A stretch of DNA of 64,000 nucleotides, from positions 1 through 64,000 of the forward strand of contig NZ_BATP01000002.1 of assembly GCF_000739615.1 (NCBI RefSeq). The letters run 5' to 3'. The position numbers were made by a program, and so were the translations under genes. Positions within the stretch are counted from its first letter, which is position 1. The number at the start of each line of letters is the position of its first letter. Shown one piece after another: positions 23,456-32,229 of this stretch. The notes beneath the pieces were generated by a model, which saw only the letters and a list, made by a program, of their open reading frames with translations, had not been told where the DNA came from and made no database searches. The DNA is from Haloferula sp. BvORR071. GTDB taxonomy: Bacteria > Verrucomicrobiota > Verrucomicrobiia > Verrucomicrobiales > Akkermansiaceae.

Positions 23456-25747
23456 ATGAACCTGAGACACCTTTGTATCGCCACCTCCCTCCTCGGCGTC
23501 ACTGCGGATGCCAGTGCCGCCATCTTTGCCCGCGAGGATTTCAATTATGCCGATGGCAATCTTGCCGGCAGCAACGGCGGCGTGGGCTGGCAGTCTGCCT
23601 GGAGCAATGCCCTGGGGACCCCCACCGCCGCCGGAGGGAAGGGCGTGATCAATACTGTCAGCGGCCAGCAAGGCGCGCGGCTCATCTCGGCATTGCAGGA
23701 ACCGCCGCTCGGTGGCAGCAAGACCGTCTGGGTCTCCTTTGAAGGCAAGCAGACCACCAATGTGGCGGGCACTGCCTCTACCAATTCCTACGGGGGCCTC
23801 GGTCTCTATCGCGGCAATACCGAGCAGCTGCTCATCGGCAAGTCGTGGCCCGGCGACTATCAGTGGAAGGCGGGCACGGGCGGAACTTTGATCGGTCCAG
23901 CCGTGCCGGTCTCGACCTTGGCCATGACCAAGATCGTCGCACGCATCACCATGGTGGACGCGGCGACCGATACCCTCGACGTCTGGATCAATCCGGCGGA
24001 CACCAGCAGTGTTGCCGCGCTCGGCTCGCCCCACATCACCCGCACTGATCCGGACCTGTCCTTCGATACCCTGCGGATCCGCGGCGGCGAGGGCGATGCG
24101 GGAGTGACGGCGGAGAGCTGGGCCTTCGATGCGGTGACTGCCGGCGATACTCTCGCCGATGTCGTGGCCTCCGACAGCGATGGCGACCAAATGTTGGATG
24201 CTTGGGAGACCCAACACGGCTTGGTGGTCGGGATCAACGACGCCAATCTGGACCGTGAGCCGGATGGAGCCACCAATCTCCAGGAATACCAGCGCAGCTC
24301 GGATCCCAATGTGGCGGACACGGACGGCGACGGGCTTTCAGACGGAGTCGAAACCGGTACTGGAATCTTCGTCAGCGCTGCCAACACCGGCAGCAGCCCC
24401 ACGCAGATCGATACCGATGGCGACGGTTTGCTCGACAACGAAGAGAACGGCAGCGGTGTCTTCAACGGTCCGCTGGATCCCGGCACCAATCCGAACAAGG
24501 TGGACAGCGACGGCGACACCCATCGCGATGAATTCGAGGTGGCTCGTGGCAGTGACCCGAACTCCGCGGCCTCGGTGCCGGCCACCGGAGATCTGGCCTT
24601 GGTCGGCAGCGACGATTTCAATTCCTATCCCGACGGTCCCGTCGCCGGACTCACGGGGGGCAGCGGCTTCGACTATGACAATACTACTGCCGACGAATCT
24701 TTCGTGGGGCACGATGGTCCAGCCGCGACTGCGGATTGGGATGATGTATTCGGCGCCAGCAACGTGGCGGGCGGCAAGCTTGTCACCCTCAACAGCGGGG
24801 CCAAGCGCGAGTTCAATGGTCCCGGCGAAGGCGCTACCGCCGGCAGCGACGAATACAAGGGTGCCGTGAATGATACCGCGGACACGGTCGGCAGGACGGT
24901 CTATATCCGTGCGGACATGCGCCGCGGTGCGGGTGCCACGTGGAGCGGGATCTCCGCCTTCGACTTCGGCACCGAGCGCGCCTTCGCGGGTGTGACCAGC
25001 GCGCCCAATCCTGCTTCCGGGAATCTGGAGTTCGGCATCGGCGCGCCCTCGCCCACGCCCGTCTATAGCGGCATCCAGCCCATCGCCGGCCGCGACTACA
25101 CTCTGGTGATGAAGCTCGATTACCAGAACGACCTGATCAGCCTGTGGGTGAATCCCGACCTTTCTGCCCCGGAGTCAGCGCCTACGCTCAGCGCCCCATT
25201 CACGCTCACCAATTGGACCACCGCCGGTCGTATTGGTTCGGGCGGCACCGATGCGACCGAGTGGGATCACTTCGTGGTCGCGCGCCAGTGGTCTGCCCTC
25301 GCGGTCTTCCCCGGAGTGGTTCCGCCTACGGACGATTACCTCGCATGGATCTCCGGCTATCCGGTCGCTGGGCAAAGCGGCTTCGACCAGGACCCGGATC
25401 ACGATGGCCTGGCCAATGGCATCGAGCAGGTTTTGGGCACCAGCCCGGCCTCTTCTAACAGCGGCCTGCACGAGGTGGCCGCCACCGGCCCGCACTCCTA
25501 CCGCTTCCGCCATAGCCGGACCAATGCACCGGCCACGGATGTCACCGCTTCCTACGAGTGGTCGGCGAACTTGCTCGACTGGAAAGCTTCGGGAGAAACC
25601 GATCCTAACGGCGTCACCGCGACCATCGCGAGCAGCGTGATCACCGATACCACCGCGCCTGGTGTGGATGAAATCGAAGTGACCGTGACCGTCACCGGAG
25701 GCTCTACCAACAAGGTCTTCGCCCGCTTGAAAGCGGAGCAACCCTGA
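23456..25747 (+). CDS. Large secreted protein with laminin-G-like and thrombospondin-3-like repeats
   Basis: 763 residues from the ATG at 23456; a GTG at 23438 is also possible. The signal peptide ends near 'TADASAA'. Residues about 22-235 form the same module as in the adjacent anti-sigma factor ('YGGLGLYRGNTEQLLIGK', 'LDVWINPADTSS', 'FDTLRIRGG'). Residues about 238-375 hold calcium-binding DxDxDG repeats ('DSDGDQMLDAWETQHGL', 'DTDGDGLSDGVETG', 'DTDGDGLLDNEENG', 'DSDGDTHRDEFEVARG'). A second beta-sandwich (about 385-620) follows. The end has 'DPDHDGLANGIEQVLGTSP' and a last beta domain common at the C-termini of Verrucomicrobiota surface proteins. Probably exported by a sorting system; function unknown. 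Confidence 0.82.
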   Translation: MNLRHLCIATSLLGVTADASAAIFAREDFNYADGNLAGSNGGVGWQSAWSNALGTPTAAGGKGVINTVSGQQGARLISALQEPPLGGSKTVWVSFEGKQTTNVAGTASTNSYGGLGLYRGNTEQLLIGKSWPGDYQWKAGTGGTLIGPAVPVSTLAMTKIVARITMVDAATDTLDVWINPADTSSVAALGSPHITRTDPDLSFDTLRIRGGEGDAGVTAESWAFDAVTAGDTLADVVASDSDGDQMLDAWETQHGLVVGINDANLDREPDGATNLQEYQRSSDPNVADTDGDGLSDGVETGTGIFVSAANTGSSPTQIDTDGDGLLDNEENGSGVFNGPLDPGTNPNKVDSDGDTHRDEFEVARGSDPNSAASVPATGDLALVGSDDFNSYPDGPVAGLTGGSGFDYDNTTADESFVGHDGPAATADWDDVFGASNVAGGKLVTLNSGAKREFNGPGEGATAGSDEYKGAVNDTADTVGRTVYIRADMRRGAGATWSGISAFDFGTERAFAGVTSAPNPASGNLEFGIGAPSPTPVYSGIQPIAGRDYTLVMKLDYQNDLISLWVNPDLSAPESAPTLSAPFTLTNWTTAGRIGSGGTDATEWDHFVVARQWSALAVFPGVVPPTDDYLAWISGYPVAGQSGFDQDPDHDGLANGIEQVLGTSPASSNSGLHEVAATGPHSYRFRHSRTNAPATDVTASYEWSANLLDWKASGETDPNGVTATIASSVITDTTAPGVDEIEVTVTVTGGSTNKVFARLKAEQP

Positions 25748-25873
25748 GCCGGCCAGAGGTCCCCGGCACGGACACCAAGCCATTCACCTCCGGGCTTTTG
25801 GGTTTGCCCGGGGGTGGATGGCGCCCGCAACGGATTTCCCGCCATTTTTTCACCAAGCTTCAAGTAAACCATC

Positions 25874-26626
25874 ATGAATCGAGCCTTCCTCTCCACTGCC
25901 GTCTGCCTTGCCACCGTTTCCTTGCCCGCAGTTGCCGCGGTCCTCGCCACCGAGAATTTCAGCTACGCGGATGGCAGCCTTGCCGGGAGCAACGGAGGCA
26001 GCGGCTGGTCCACCACCTGGACCAATGCCGTCGGCACCACCGCCTCTTCACTCGGTGCTGAAGCCAATATCACCTCCACGCCCGGATCGGAAGTCGCCCG
26101 CACTCTGGCGGCCGCGCAATCCGGCACGGCGACCATCTGGATCCTCTTCGAGGCGCAACAGTTCACCACGCTCTCGGGCAGCACCAACAGCTTTGGAGGC
26201 TTCGGCCTCTACAATGGCAGCACCGAGCAGTTGCTCATCGGCAAGGCTTGGCCCGGGCCCTACGAATGGCGTGCGGGCACCGGCGGTGGTCTGGTCGGCC
26301 CCGCCAGTCCGGTCTCCACTTTGAGCCTGACCTCGGTGCTGGCCCGCGTGACGCTGAATGCCTCTGGCAACGACGTCCTCGATGTCTGGTTCAACCCCGC
26401 GGACATGAGCAGTGAGGGCGCTCTCGGCGCAGCCTCCATCACCCGCACCGATACTGACCTGAACTTCGACACGATCCGCCTGCGCGGCGGGTCCGGTGCC
26501 GGTGGCACGGAGTCCTGGCAGTTCGACAATCTGATCGTGGCCACGGCGCTTTCCGACGTGCCGGAACCATCGTCCGCACTACTGGGTGGCCTTGCCTTGC
26601 TGGGCTTGCTGCGCCGCCGGCGCTGA
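25874..26626 (+). CDS. PEP-CTERM protein made of one laminin-G-like module
   Basis: 250 residues. A signal peptide (about 1-22, ending VAAV) is followed by one beta-sandwich module nearly identical in plan to that of the upstream protein: 'FGGFGLYNGSTEQLLIGK', 'LDVWFNPADMSSEGAL', 'FDTIRLRGGSGAGGTESWQF'. The tail is a classic PEP-CTERM signal: 'VPEPSSALLGGLALLGLLRR' plus more Arg. In other bacteria this is processed by an exosortase and linked to biofilm or exopolysaccharide export. It follows the 763-residue protein by 126 bp and is likely regulated with it. Confidence 0.88.
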   Translation: MNRAFLSTAVCLATVSLPAVAAVLATENFSYADGSLAGSNGGSGWSTTWTNAVGTTASSLGAEANITSTPGSEVARTLAAAQSGTATIWILFEAQQFTTLSGSTNSFGGFGLYNGSTEQLLIGKAWPGPYEWRAGTGGGLVGPASPVSTLSLTSVLARVTLNASGNDVLDVWFNPADMSSEGALGAASITRTDTDLNFDTIRLRGGSGAGGTESWQFDNLIVATALSDVPEPSSALLGGLALLGLLRRRR

Positions 26627-26632
26627 GGAGAT

Positions 26633-28669
26633 TCAGAACGCCGTGCCGATCGCGAAGTGCCAGGTGCCGCTCGGCTCGCCTTCGTCTTGCGTGAGGTTGT
26701 GTCCATACTCGAGACGGATCGGTCCCACCGGCAGGTCGATCCGGATCCCGAGACCTGCGGCGATCTCCGGGGCACTGAAGTTGAAGGCATCGCCGATGCC
26801 CGAAAGGTTCCCCGCATCGACGAAGGCGACTCCCTTCACCGGGCCAGCCAGCACGTGGACATACTCGACGTTGGTCACCCAATAGCTCTCGCCGCCCAGC
26901 GGGTCGTTGCTGCGGGTCCGGGCTCCCAGCTCGTTGTAGGGATAGGAACGCACCGAGTCCGCCCCGCCGGTGAAAAGCCGCAGGTCGATCGGGAAATCCG
27001 CCGCGCCGGTGGAGGGGAAGAGCATGCCCAGGCGCGCTGCCAGATTCACTTGGCCGCTCTTGCCCATCGGGATGTAGCCGGCACCGAGTGTCTCGAAGCG
27101 AATGTAGTTCGAATTCGTGTCGGCCGCCACCAAGCCCGCCTCTAACAGCGCGCTGACATGATAGCCTTTGGTTGGCGAGAGCGGGTCGTCGCGGCGGTCG
27201 TAGCCCAGGTCCGCGCGCACGTAGCTGTGGTTGTAGATCGTCTCCCCCAGCTCATCGCGGGCGATGCCCTCGCTGCTGATGTTCACGATCGAGGTGCCGA
27301 AGATCAGGCTGGCGTCGATGTGCTCACCCAGGTCGTCGCGGGAGAACTCCGCCGAGATCCCGGTCTCGAACTTGTCGTAGCCTTCCAGCGTGCGGTTCAC
27401 CGAGAACAAGCGCAGGCCGAGGTAGGTATCGGTGTCCCAGAACCAGGGATCGGAAAGCCGGATGTCGCCTAACAGGCCGCGCGAGCTGACTTCCGCACCC
27501 GCGCTGAAATTCCACAGGTATCCGAAGAGGTTGCGGTCATGGTACTTCACGCCGATGATCCCACCTTCGTAGCTGCCGACACCGCCGTAGACGGAGGCAC
27601 CCTTGGCCTTGCCTTCCACCATGTGCAGGGTCGCATCGAGCTGGCCGGTCGCGTCGGTCTGGTTCTCCACCCGCACCGAGGCGAAGGCACCCGTCGCCAG
27701 CACCTTCTTGAGGCGCTTGTCGAAGGCCTCGGCATTGAACCACTCGCCGCGCAGATCCTCGAAGCGCTTGGTGATCCGCTTCACCTTCGTCTTCACCGTG
27801 CCTTCCACGAAAACATCGCTCAGCCGCTGCCGCGTGCCGAACTTGATGATGAAGCGCGGCGTCAACGTAGACCCCGCGATGATGCTGTTCATCTCGAAGG
27901 TCTCCAGTGGATAACCGGTCGAACGGAAGACGCTCTCGATCTCGCCGCGCAAGGTGGTCAGCAGGTCGGTGTTCGCCACCTTGCCGACGTGCGGCGCGGC
28001 CTTCTCACGCAACTTCGACATCAGGTCCGGGGGCGCGCCTTCGAATTCCGGTGCGCCCAGATGGTGCAGCGGGCCTTGATCGACCTTGATCGCGAAGGCG
28101 ATCTCATCCGTGCCCGGACGAATCTCGCGCTTGTCCACCTTCACCTCCGCCTGCCAATAGCCGCGCGAGGAGAAGTCCGCCTTCAGCAGCGAGAGCCCCT
28201 CGTCCACATCCGCCTCGCGGAAGGGTGGATCCTGGCCCATTTTCAAGACGCGCTCCTGCCCTGGCAGCTTGAAGAGATGGGAGAGGCGTGTCTGCTCCTT
28301 CTCGTCGAAGCCCGGGACATAGACCGAGCCGATCTTCAGGCGCTGGCCTTCATTGACCACCAGCCGGATGGTATTGCCGGAGATCACGCCCGTGACCTTC
28401 GGGTCCTGGAAACCCTGCCGCTTCAAGAGGTTCTCCAGCAGGAAGGCCGCGTCGCTGGCCCGCGCCGGGGATGGCGGCTTCGACTTCACGTGCTCCAGCC
28501 GGTCGCCTAACAGATCGATGGCTTCCGACTCCTTCATCGCGTTCATCCCCTCCACGCGGATGTCGGCAGCAGACAGAAGTCCCGAAGACAACAGACAGAA
28601 GACTGGAGCCAGCTTCACGCCTCCAGTCTTCCGTCTTCTGTCTGGCAGTCTTTTGTCTCTTCTCCTCAT
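26633..28669 (-). CDS. TamA/BamA-like outer-membrane insertase
   Basis: 678 residues from the ATG at 28669, which overlaps the tamB stop as ATGA. This supports coupling despite a long basic leader. The hydrophobic core 'LAPVFCLLSSGLLSA' would be a signal peptide. A GTG at 28618 directly before it is an alternative start. POTRA-like repeats fill about residues 35-330 ('LKIGSVYVPGFDEKEQTRLS', 'RQRLSDVFVEGTVKTKVKRI'). The last 330 residues form an Omp85 beta-barrel with 'YVRADLGYDRRDDPLSPTKG', 'LFTGGADSVRSYPYNELGA' and a C-terminal aromatic ending 'WHFAIGTAF'. With TamB it should help insert or transport outer-membrane proteins or lipids. Confidence 0.88.
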   Translation of the reverse strand: MRRRDKRLPDRRRKTGGVKLAPVFCLLSSGLLSAADIRVEGMNAMKESEAIDLLGDRLEHVKSKPPSPARASDAAFLLENLLKRQGFQDPKVTGVISGNTIRLVVNEGQRLKIGSVYVPGFDEKEQTRLSHLFKLPGQERVLKMGQDPPFREADVDEGLSLLKADFSSRGYWQAEVKVDKREIRPGTDEIAFAIKVDQGPLHHLGAPEFEGAPPDLMSKLREKAAPHVGKVANTDLLTTLRGEIESVFRSTGYPLETFEMNSIIAGSTLTPRFIIKFGTRQRLSDVFVEGTVKTKVKRITKRFEDLRGEWFNAEAFDKRLKKVLATGAFASVRVENQTDATGQLDATLHMVEGKAKGASVYGGVGSYEGGIIGVKYHDRNLFGYLWNFSAGAEVSSRGLLGDIRLSDPWFWDTDTYLGLRLFSVNRTLEGYDKFETGISAEFSRDDLGEHIDASLIFGTSIVNISSEGIARDELGETIYNHSYVRADLGYDRRDDPLSPTKGYHVSALLEAGLVAADTNSNYIRFETLGAGYIPMGKSGQVNLAARLGMLFPSTGAADFPIDLRLFTGGADSVRSYPYNELGARTRSNDPLGGESYWVTNVEYVHVLAGPVKGVAFVDAGNLSGIGDAFNFSAPEIAAGLGIRIDLPVGPIRLEYGHNLTQDEGEPSGTWHFAIGTAF
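28592..28644 (-). repeat. Hairpin-forming repeat at the tamB-tamA junction
   Basis: CAGACAGAAGACTGGAG (28592-28608) faces CTCCAGTCTTC, CG, TCTTCTGTCTG (28621-28644); the latter arm has a 7-base duplication. In the mRNA the alternative GTG start (28618) would sit in the loop. The sequence codes for the basic leader and signal peptide of the TamA-like protein. The GACAGAAGAC-type wording looks like an inserted palindromic repeat rather than normal coding sequence. Confidence 0.5.
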
Positions 28670-31600
28670 TTGAACTTGATGACAAAGGCCCCCAGCACGC
28701 GGGTGTTACTCTGCTTGTCGACTGACCCGCTGGCATACCAGCGGTCGGTGACCTCGATGGTGGCGGAGTTCAGGCGCTTGCCGGTGAGCGGATCATCCTC
28801 GTTGATCCGAACGTCCACCTTGTTCACGACCTCCATCACCTTGGAGACTTGGTCCGCGAAGGGCAGGCGGCCCTTGCGCCACTCCTCCACCAGCAATTGC
28901 GCCGCCTTCAGGGTCGCGGCCTGGCCACCCTCAAGGCCATCCGAAGTCGTCCCGGTGGCCAGCAGGGTCATGATCTCGTTTTCCGGCAATGGCGGGTCGG
29001 AAGTGAGCGCCGTCTTCGGCGAACTCACCGGCCCGTAGAAGTAAAGGCTCAGGTCATAGCGTCCCACGGTGGAGGTCCCGCGGATGTTCAGCTCGGGAGT
29101 AAGGCCACCGGCCGGAGTGAAGACCACCGCCCCATTGTCCACCTTCAGCGTGCTGAAGGGCAGCCGCGCCGTGACCTCGCCGATGGTCGCATTGCCCTGC
29201 GGCTGAATGTTGCCCAGGGTTCCTCCGAAGAGGACGTTGGCCACCACCACGCCCTTCGCCAGGTTGCCGCGGATCAAGAGCGGATCACGTGTCCGGACCC
29301 GCACATTCAGCGCCCAGTTCCGGAAGGGCTCCGGCATTCCAGCACCGGACTTCCGCTCCGGATCGATCGAAGGCAGTTTCGGCCGCGAGGGCGCGGTGAA
29401 GGGTACCCGCAGCGGCAGGATCTCCACGTCCTTGTAGAAGAGGCTGTCCACGATGTCGACCGTGCCGGAAATCGTCGCCTGCTGAAGATCCCCGCGCAGA
29501 GCCAGGTCGGCATCCGCCCGCACGATCATCGATTCGTCGCGCTTCAGCGGCAGGGCCTGGCCCTTGATGGAGAGATCGAAGGTCGGCTTCGCGGCATCCG
29601 CCAGACCGACCCGGCCGCTGCCACGCACCGTGCCGGCCGCCAGCTCTACGGCCAGCGATTGCAGCAGCACTTCCTTGCCCTGCAGGCGCACTACCGCATT
29701 GGCCCCGGTAATCGGCGGCACCTCGGAATCCTTCAGGGTGACAGCCCCGTTCGACAGACGCAGCTCACCGCTGAGGTCCGGCTTCCCGATCGTTCCCGAT
29801 CCCGCGAAGTAGCCCTCCAAGGAACCGCCAAGCTGCGAGGCGCTTGGCACCATCTTCTGGAAGGTCGCGAGCTCCAACCGCGGGATATTCGCGCGCGCCT
29901 CGAACTTCTCCTCCAGCACCGACTTCGGATCGTCCGCCCACTCGCCGGGCTTGAAGGGCATCTTGCCGGAGAGCGTTACCGGCGGATATCCGGCCGGGCG
30001 GATATCGCCCTTGAGCGCCAGTGAACCGCCCTCGCCATCGATGTTGATCGCCGCATCCGTCACCGGCACATCCGGTTTCTCCGGCACCCGCAGGCCCTTC
30101 AGTTGGGTCTCCAGGTTGATCTTCGGCGCGGCGGGCGTGCCAGTGATCACCAGGTGCACACGTCCACTGCCATCCGCGAGAGGCGACTTCTTCTCCGGCA
30201 TCCACGCGGCCAGCCGGGCGTTGTCGATCCACTCGGACTCGAGGAAGACGCTGATCGGCTCGGTCTGCTTGAGGAAGGCCTTCACATCCCCGGGCTTCTC
30301 CGGAACCGGGATCTCCGCCTGACCGCCGACCAAGCGGGTCTCGCCATCTTTCCACTCGATCTTCGGAATCTTCAGCACCCGGTTGGCCAAGGCCGCCTGC
30401 GCGGTGATCGTCTGGCCTTCGGCAACCGCGGTCAGGCTGGTGAGGTTCACCTCCTGCGGCCAGTGGTAGTCGCCCTTGGTGCGCAGGATCAGTGGCGGGG
30501 TGTCCTGGCGGACGTATTCAAAGGAGGGGATATCGAAGTTGCCTTGGTGTGGCTCAGCCGCGAAGGCCCCGCTGCCCTGCCAGCTCCCGGTGGCGTTCAT
30601 GCCGGTCGGCAGCTCGACCCCGGCCGCCATCGACCACGGCGTGAGCCGCTCGGGCCGGAAGCCTTCGAAGTTCGCAGTGGCCTCGTAGGTCTTGCCTGTT
30701 AGATCGAGCGCGTAGGTGGCGCGCAGGCCGTCGCTGCCGAGCGTTCCGCCGAGCTTGCCGTCCGGCGTCCACTTCACTTCTCCGGCCAGCGAGGGAGCAT
30801 CCTTCTCCGGGGAGAGCAGCCAGGTCGCACTGGCGGAGCGGATCTTCTCCGGGCCCATGTCGGCCTTGGCGTCCAGGGTCAGCGCGGAAGCGGGCAGGGG
30901 TTTGGCCTCCGGCGGCGCGAAGTGGAACTTCTGGTTCAGCGCGGCATAGAGCGGAGAGAGCTGCGGCACCTTGAGTTTCGTGTTCGCCTCGAAGTCGGTC
31001 CAAGTCCCGCTCGTCAGGTCCCGCCAGTGCAAATCGCCCTCGCCAGTCAGAGTGGAATCGAGCGCCGCGACCGAGAAGTTGAGCTTGCCGTCGCTGCCGC
31101 TTTTGCTCGCCTCATACTTGAGGTTGGCAACCCGCCAGTCCTCGTAGCGGATGTCGGAAAGTTCGGCCTTGGCCGTCGCCAGCCACTCGATCGGCTTCTT
31201 TTGGAAATCGATGAACTCGGCATCCAGGCTGCGCAAGGTGGCCTCCACCGGCAAGCCGAAGGCGAAGTTCTTGGCCGCCTCGTGCAAGGGCAGGGGAGCT
31301 CCCTCCATCCGCAGGTGACCCCGGGTCGTGGTGCCGTCTAGCACCAGCCGGGAGTCCTCGATCCGCACTACGCCCGCGGCAGACATCCCGCCGGACTTGG
31401 GCATGCCGATCAGCAGATTGTCGATGCCGACCCGTGGTGAGAAATCGAAGCGGTTGAGGTAGAGGCTGTCCTCCTTCCAGGTGATCACCGAGTCCTGCGC
31501 CTCCAGCGCATAGCCGGGACCCGCTGCGATGGTGCCGAGCTTGAGGACGAAATCATCGCTGCCCGGCGCATGGCCGAAGTTGGTGGTATCCAGCGTCACC

Positions 31601-32130
31601 AGCTTTTCGTCCCCGCGCAGGACCTGGAGACGCAGGTCGGCGGCACCCAAGTCCAGTGGCAGCAGGAACTTCCGTGTCTTGCGAAGGGATTCTGCCAGCA
31701 CATCCGGATCGAAGGGCTTCTCCGGCTCATTCGGATCCTTCGGCGGCGCGGCCGCGAGGTCGATCACCGCGTCGATTCGCCGGACCTTCACGCCTTCCAG
31801 CACCGCATTCCAGTCGCCCTTCAGGACTCGGGTGACCTTGTAGAGCGGCTCCACCGCATCGATCTCCAGCTTGCGCACGGCCCCGCCGCTCAGGGACAGC
31901 TTCTCGACCCGGATCCCGCCGAGCAGGGTGCCTTGAAGGGTGAAGTCCGCCTTCATGTTGGACTTCGTCAGGGCCTGCTCGATGCCGATCTTGCCGAGCC
32001 AGCGCCAGCCCGGGCCGTTCAGCCAGACCAGAAAGGCGGCGAAGAGCAGCAGGAGCACCCCAAACCTCCTCCGCCAGCGACGCGGCTTCTTCGTTTTCTT
32101 CTCCGGTGCTGCTTCCTCCTCGCGGCTCAT
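28666..32130 (-). CDS. TamB-like translocation/assembly protein (DUF490)
   Basis: 1154 residues. A basic start is followed by a single membrane helix (about 22-40, 'RFGVLLLLFAAFLVWLNGPG'). A very long run of short beta-strands then matches the AsmA/TamB bridge proteins that form a hydrophobic groove across the periplasm. The C-terminal DUF490 region is clear: 'PLLIRGNLAKGVVVANVLFG', 'ATIGEVTARLPFSTLKVDNG', 'LPENEIMTLLATGTTSDGLE', and the terminal strand 'NTRVLGAFVIKFK'. Its partner, the TamA-like barrel, begins at its stop codon. Together they should move lipids or help outer-membrane protein insertion. Gene length is usual for the family. Confidence 0.9.
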   Translation of the reverse strand: MSREEEAAPEKKTKKPRRWRRRFGVLLLLFAAFLVWLNGPGWRWLGKIGIEQALTKSNMKADFTLQGTLLGGIRVEKLSLSGGAVRKLEIDAVEPLYKVTRVLKGDWNAVLEGVKVRRIDAVIDLAAAPPKDPNEPEKPFDPDVLAESLRKTRKFLLPLDLGAADLRLQVLRGDEKLVTLDTTNFGHAPGSDDFVLKLGTIAAGPGYALEAQDSVITWKEDSLYLNRFDFSPRVGIDNLLIGMPKSGGMSAAGVVRIEDSRLVLDGTTTRGHLRMEGAPLPLHEAAKNFAFGLPVEATLRSLDAEFIDFQKKPIEWLATAKAELSDIRYEDWRVANLKYEASKSGSDGKLNFSVAALDSTLTGEGDLHWRDLTSGTWTDFEANTKLKVPQLSPLYAALNQKFHFAPPEAKPLPASALTLDAKADMGPEKIRSASATWLLSPEKDAPSLAGEVKWTPDGKLGGTLGSDGLRATYALDLTGKTYEATANFEGFRPERLTPWSMAAGVELPTGMNATGSWQGSGAFAAEPHQGNFDIPSFEYVRQDTPPLILRTKGDYHWPQEVNLTSLTAVAEGQTITAQAALANRVLKIPKIEWKDGETRLVGGQAEIPVPEKPGDVKAFLKQTEPISVFLESEWIDNARLAAWMPEKKSPLADGSGRVHLVITGTPAAPKINLETQLKGLRVPEKPDVPVTDAAINIDGEGGSLALKGDIRPAGYPPVTLSGKMPFKPGEWADDPKSVLEEKFEARANIPRLELATFQKMVPSASQLGGSLEGYFAGSGTIGKPDLSGELRLSNGAVTLKDSEVPPITGANAVVRLQGKEVLLQSLAVELAAGTVRGSGRVGLADAAKPTFDLSIKGQALPLKRDESMIVRADADLALRGDLQQATISGTVDIVDSLFYKDVEILPLRVPFTAPSRPKLPSIDPERKSGAGMPEPFRNWALNVRVRTRDPLLIRGNLAKGVVVANVLFGGTLGNIQPQGNATIGEVTARLPFSTLKVDNGAVVFTPAGGLTPELNIRGTSTVGRYDLSLYFYGPVSSPKTALTSDPPLPENEIMTLLATGTTSDGLEGGQAATLKAAQLLVEEWRKGRLPFADQVSKVMEVVNKVDVRINEDDPLTGKRLNSATIEVTDRWYASGSVDKQSNTRVLGAFVIKFK

Positions 32131-32181
32131 GATTCGATCACGCGGTTAAGTCCTCGCGTTTTGGCGCCAAATGGTCAACGA

Positions 32182-32209
32182 TTGCTGTTCCTGCGTGCCA
32201 TTTTAAAAT
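32182..32209 (+). promoter_or_regulatory. Candidate sigma-70 promoter of the K+ channel gene
   Basis: TTGCTG (32182-32187), a 16-base spacer, then TAAAAT (32204-32209), 20 bases before the channel ATG. The stretch is AT-rich compared with its surroundings. This is a pattern match only. Confidence 0.4.
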
Positions 32210-32229
32210 CCGTTAGGCATACTAACACA

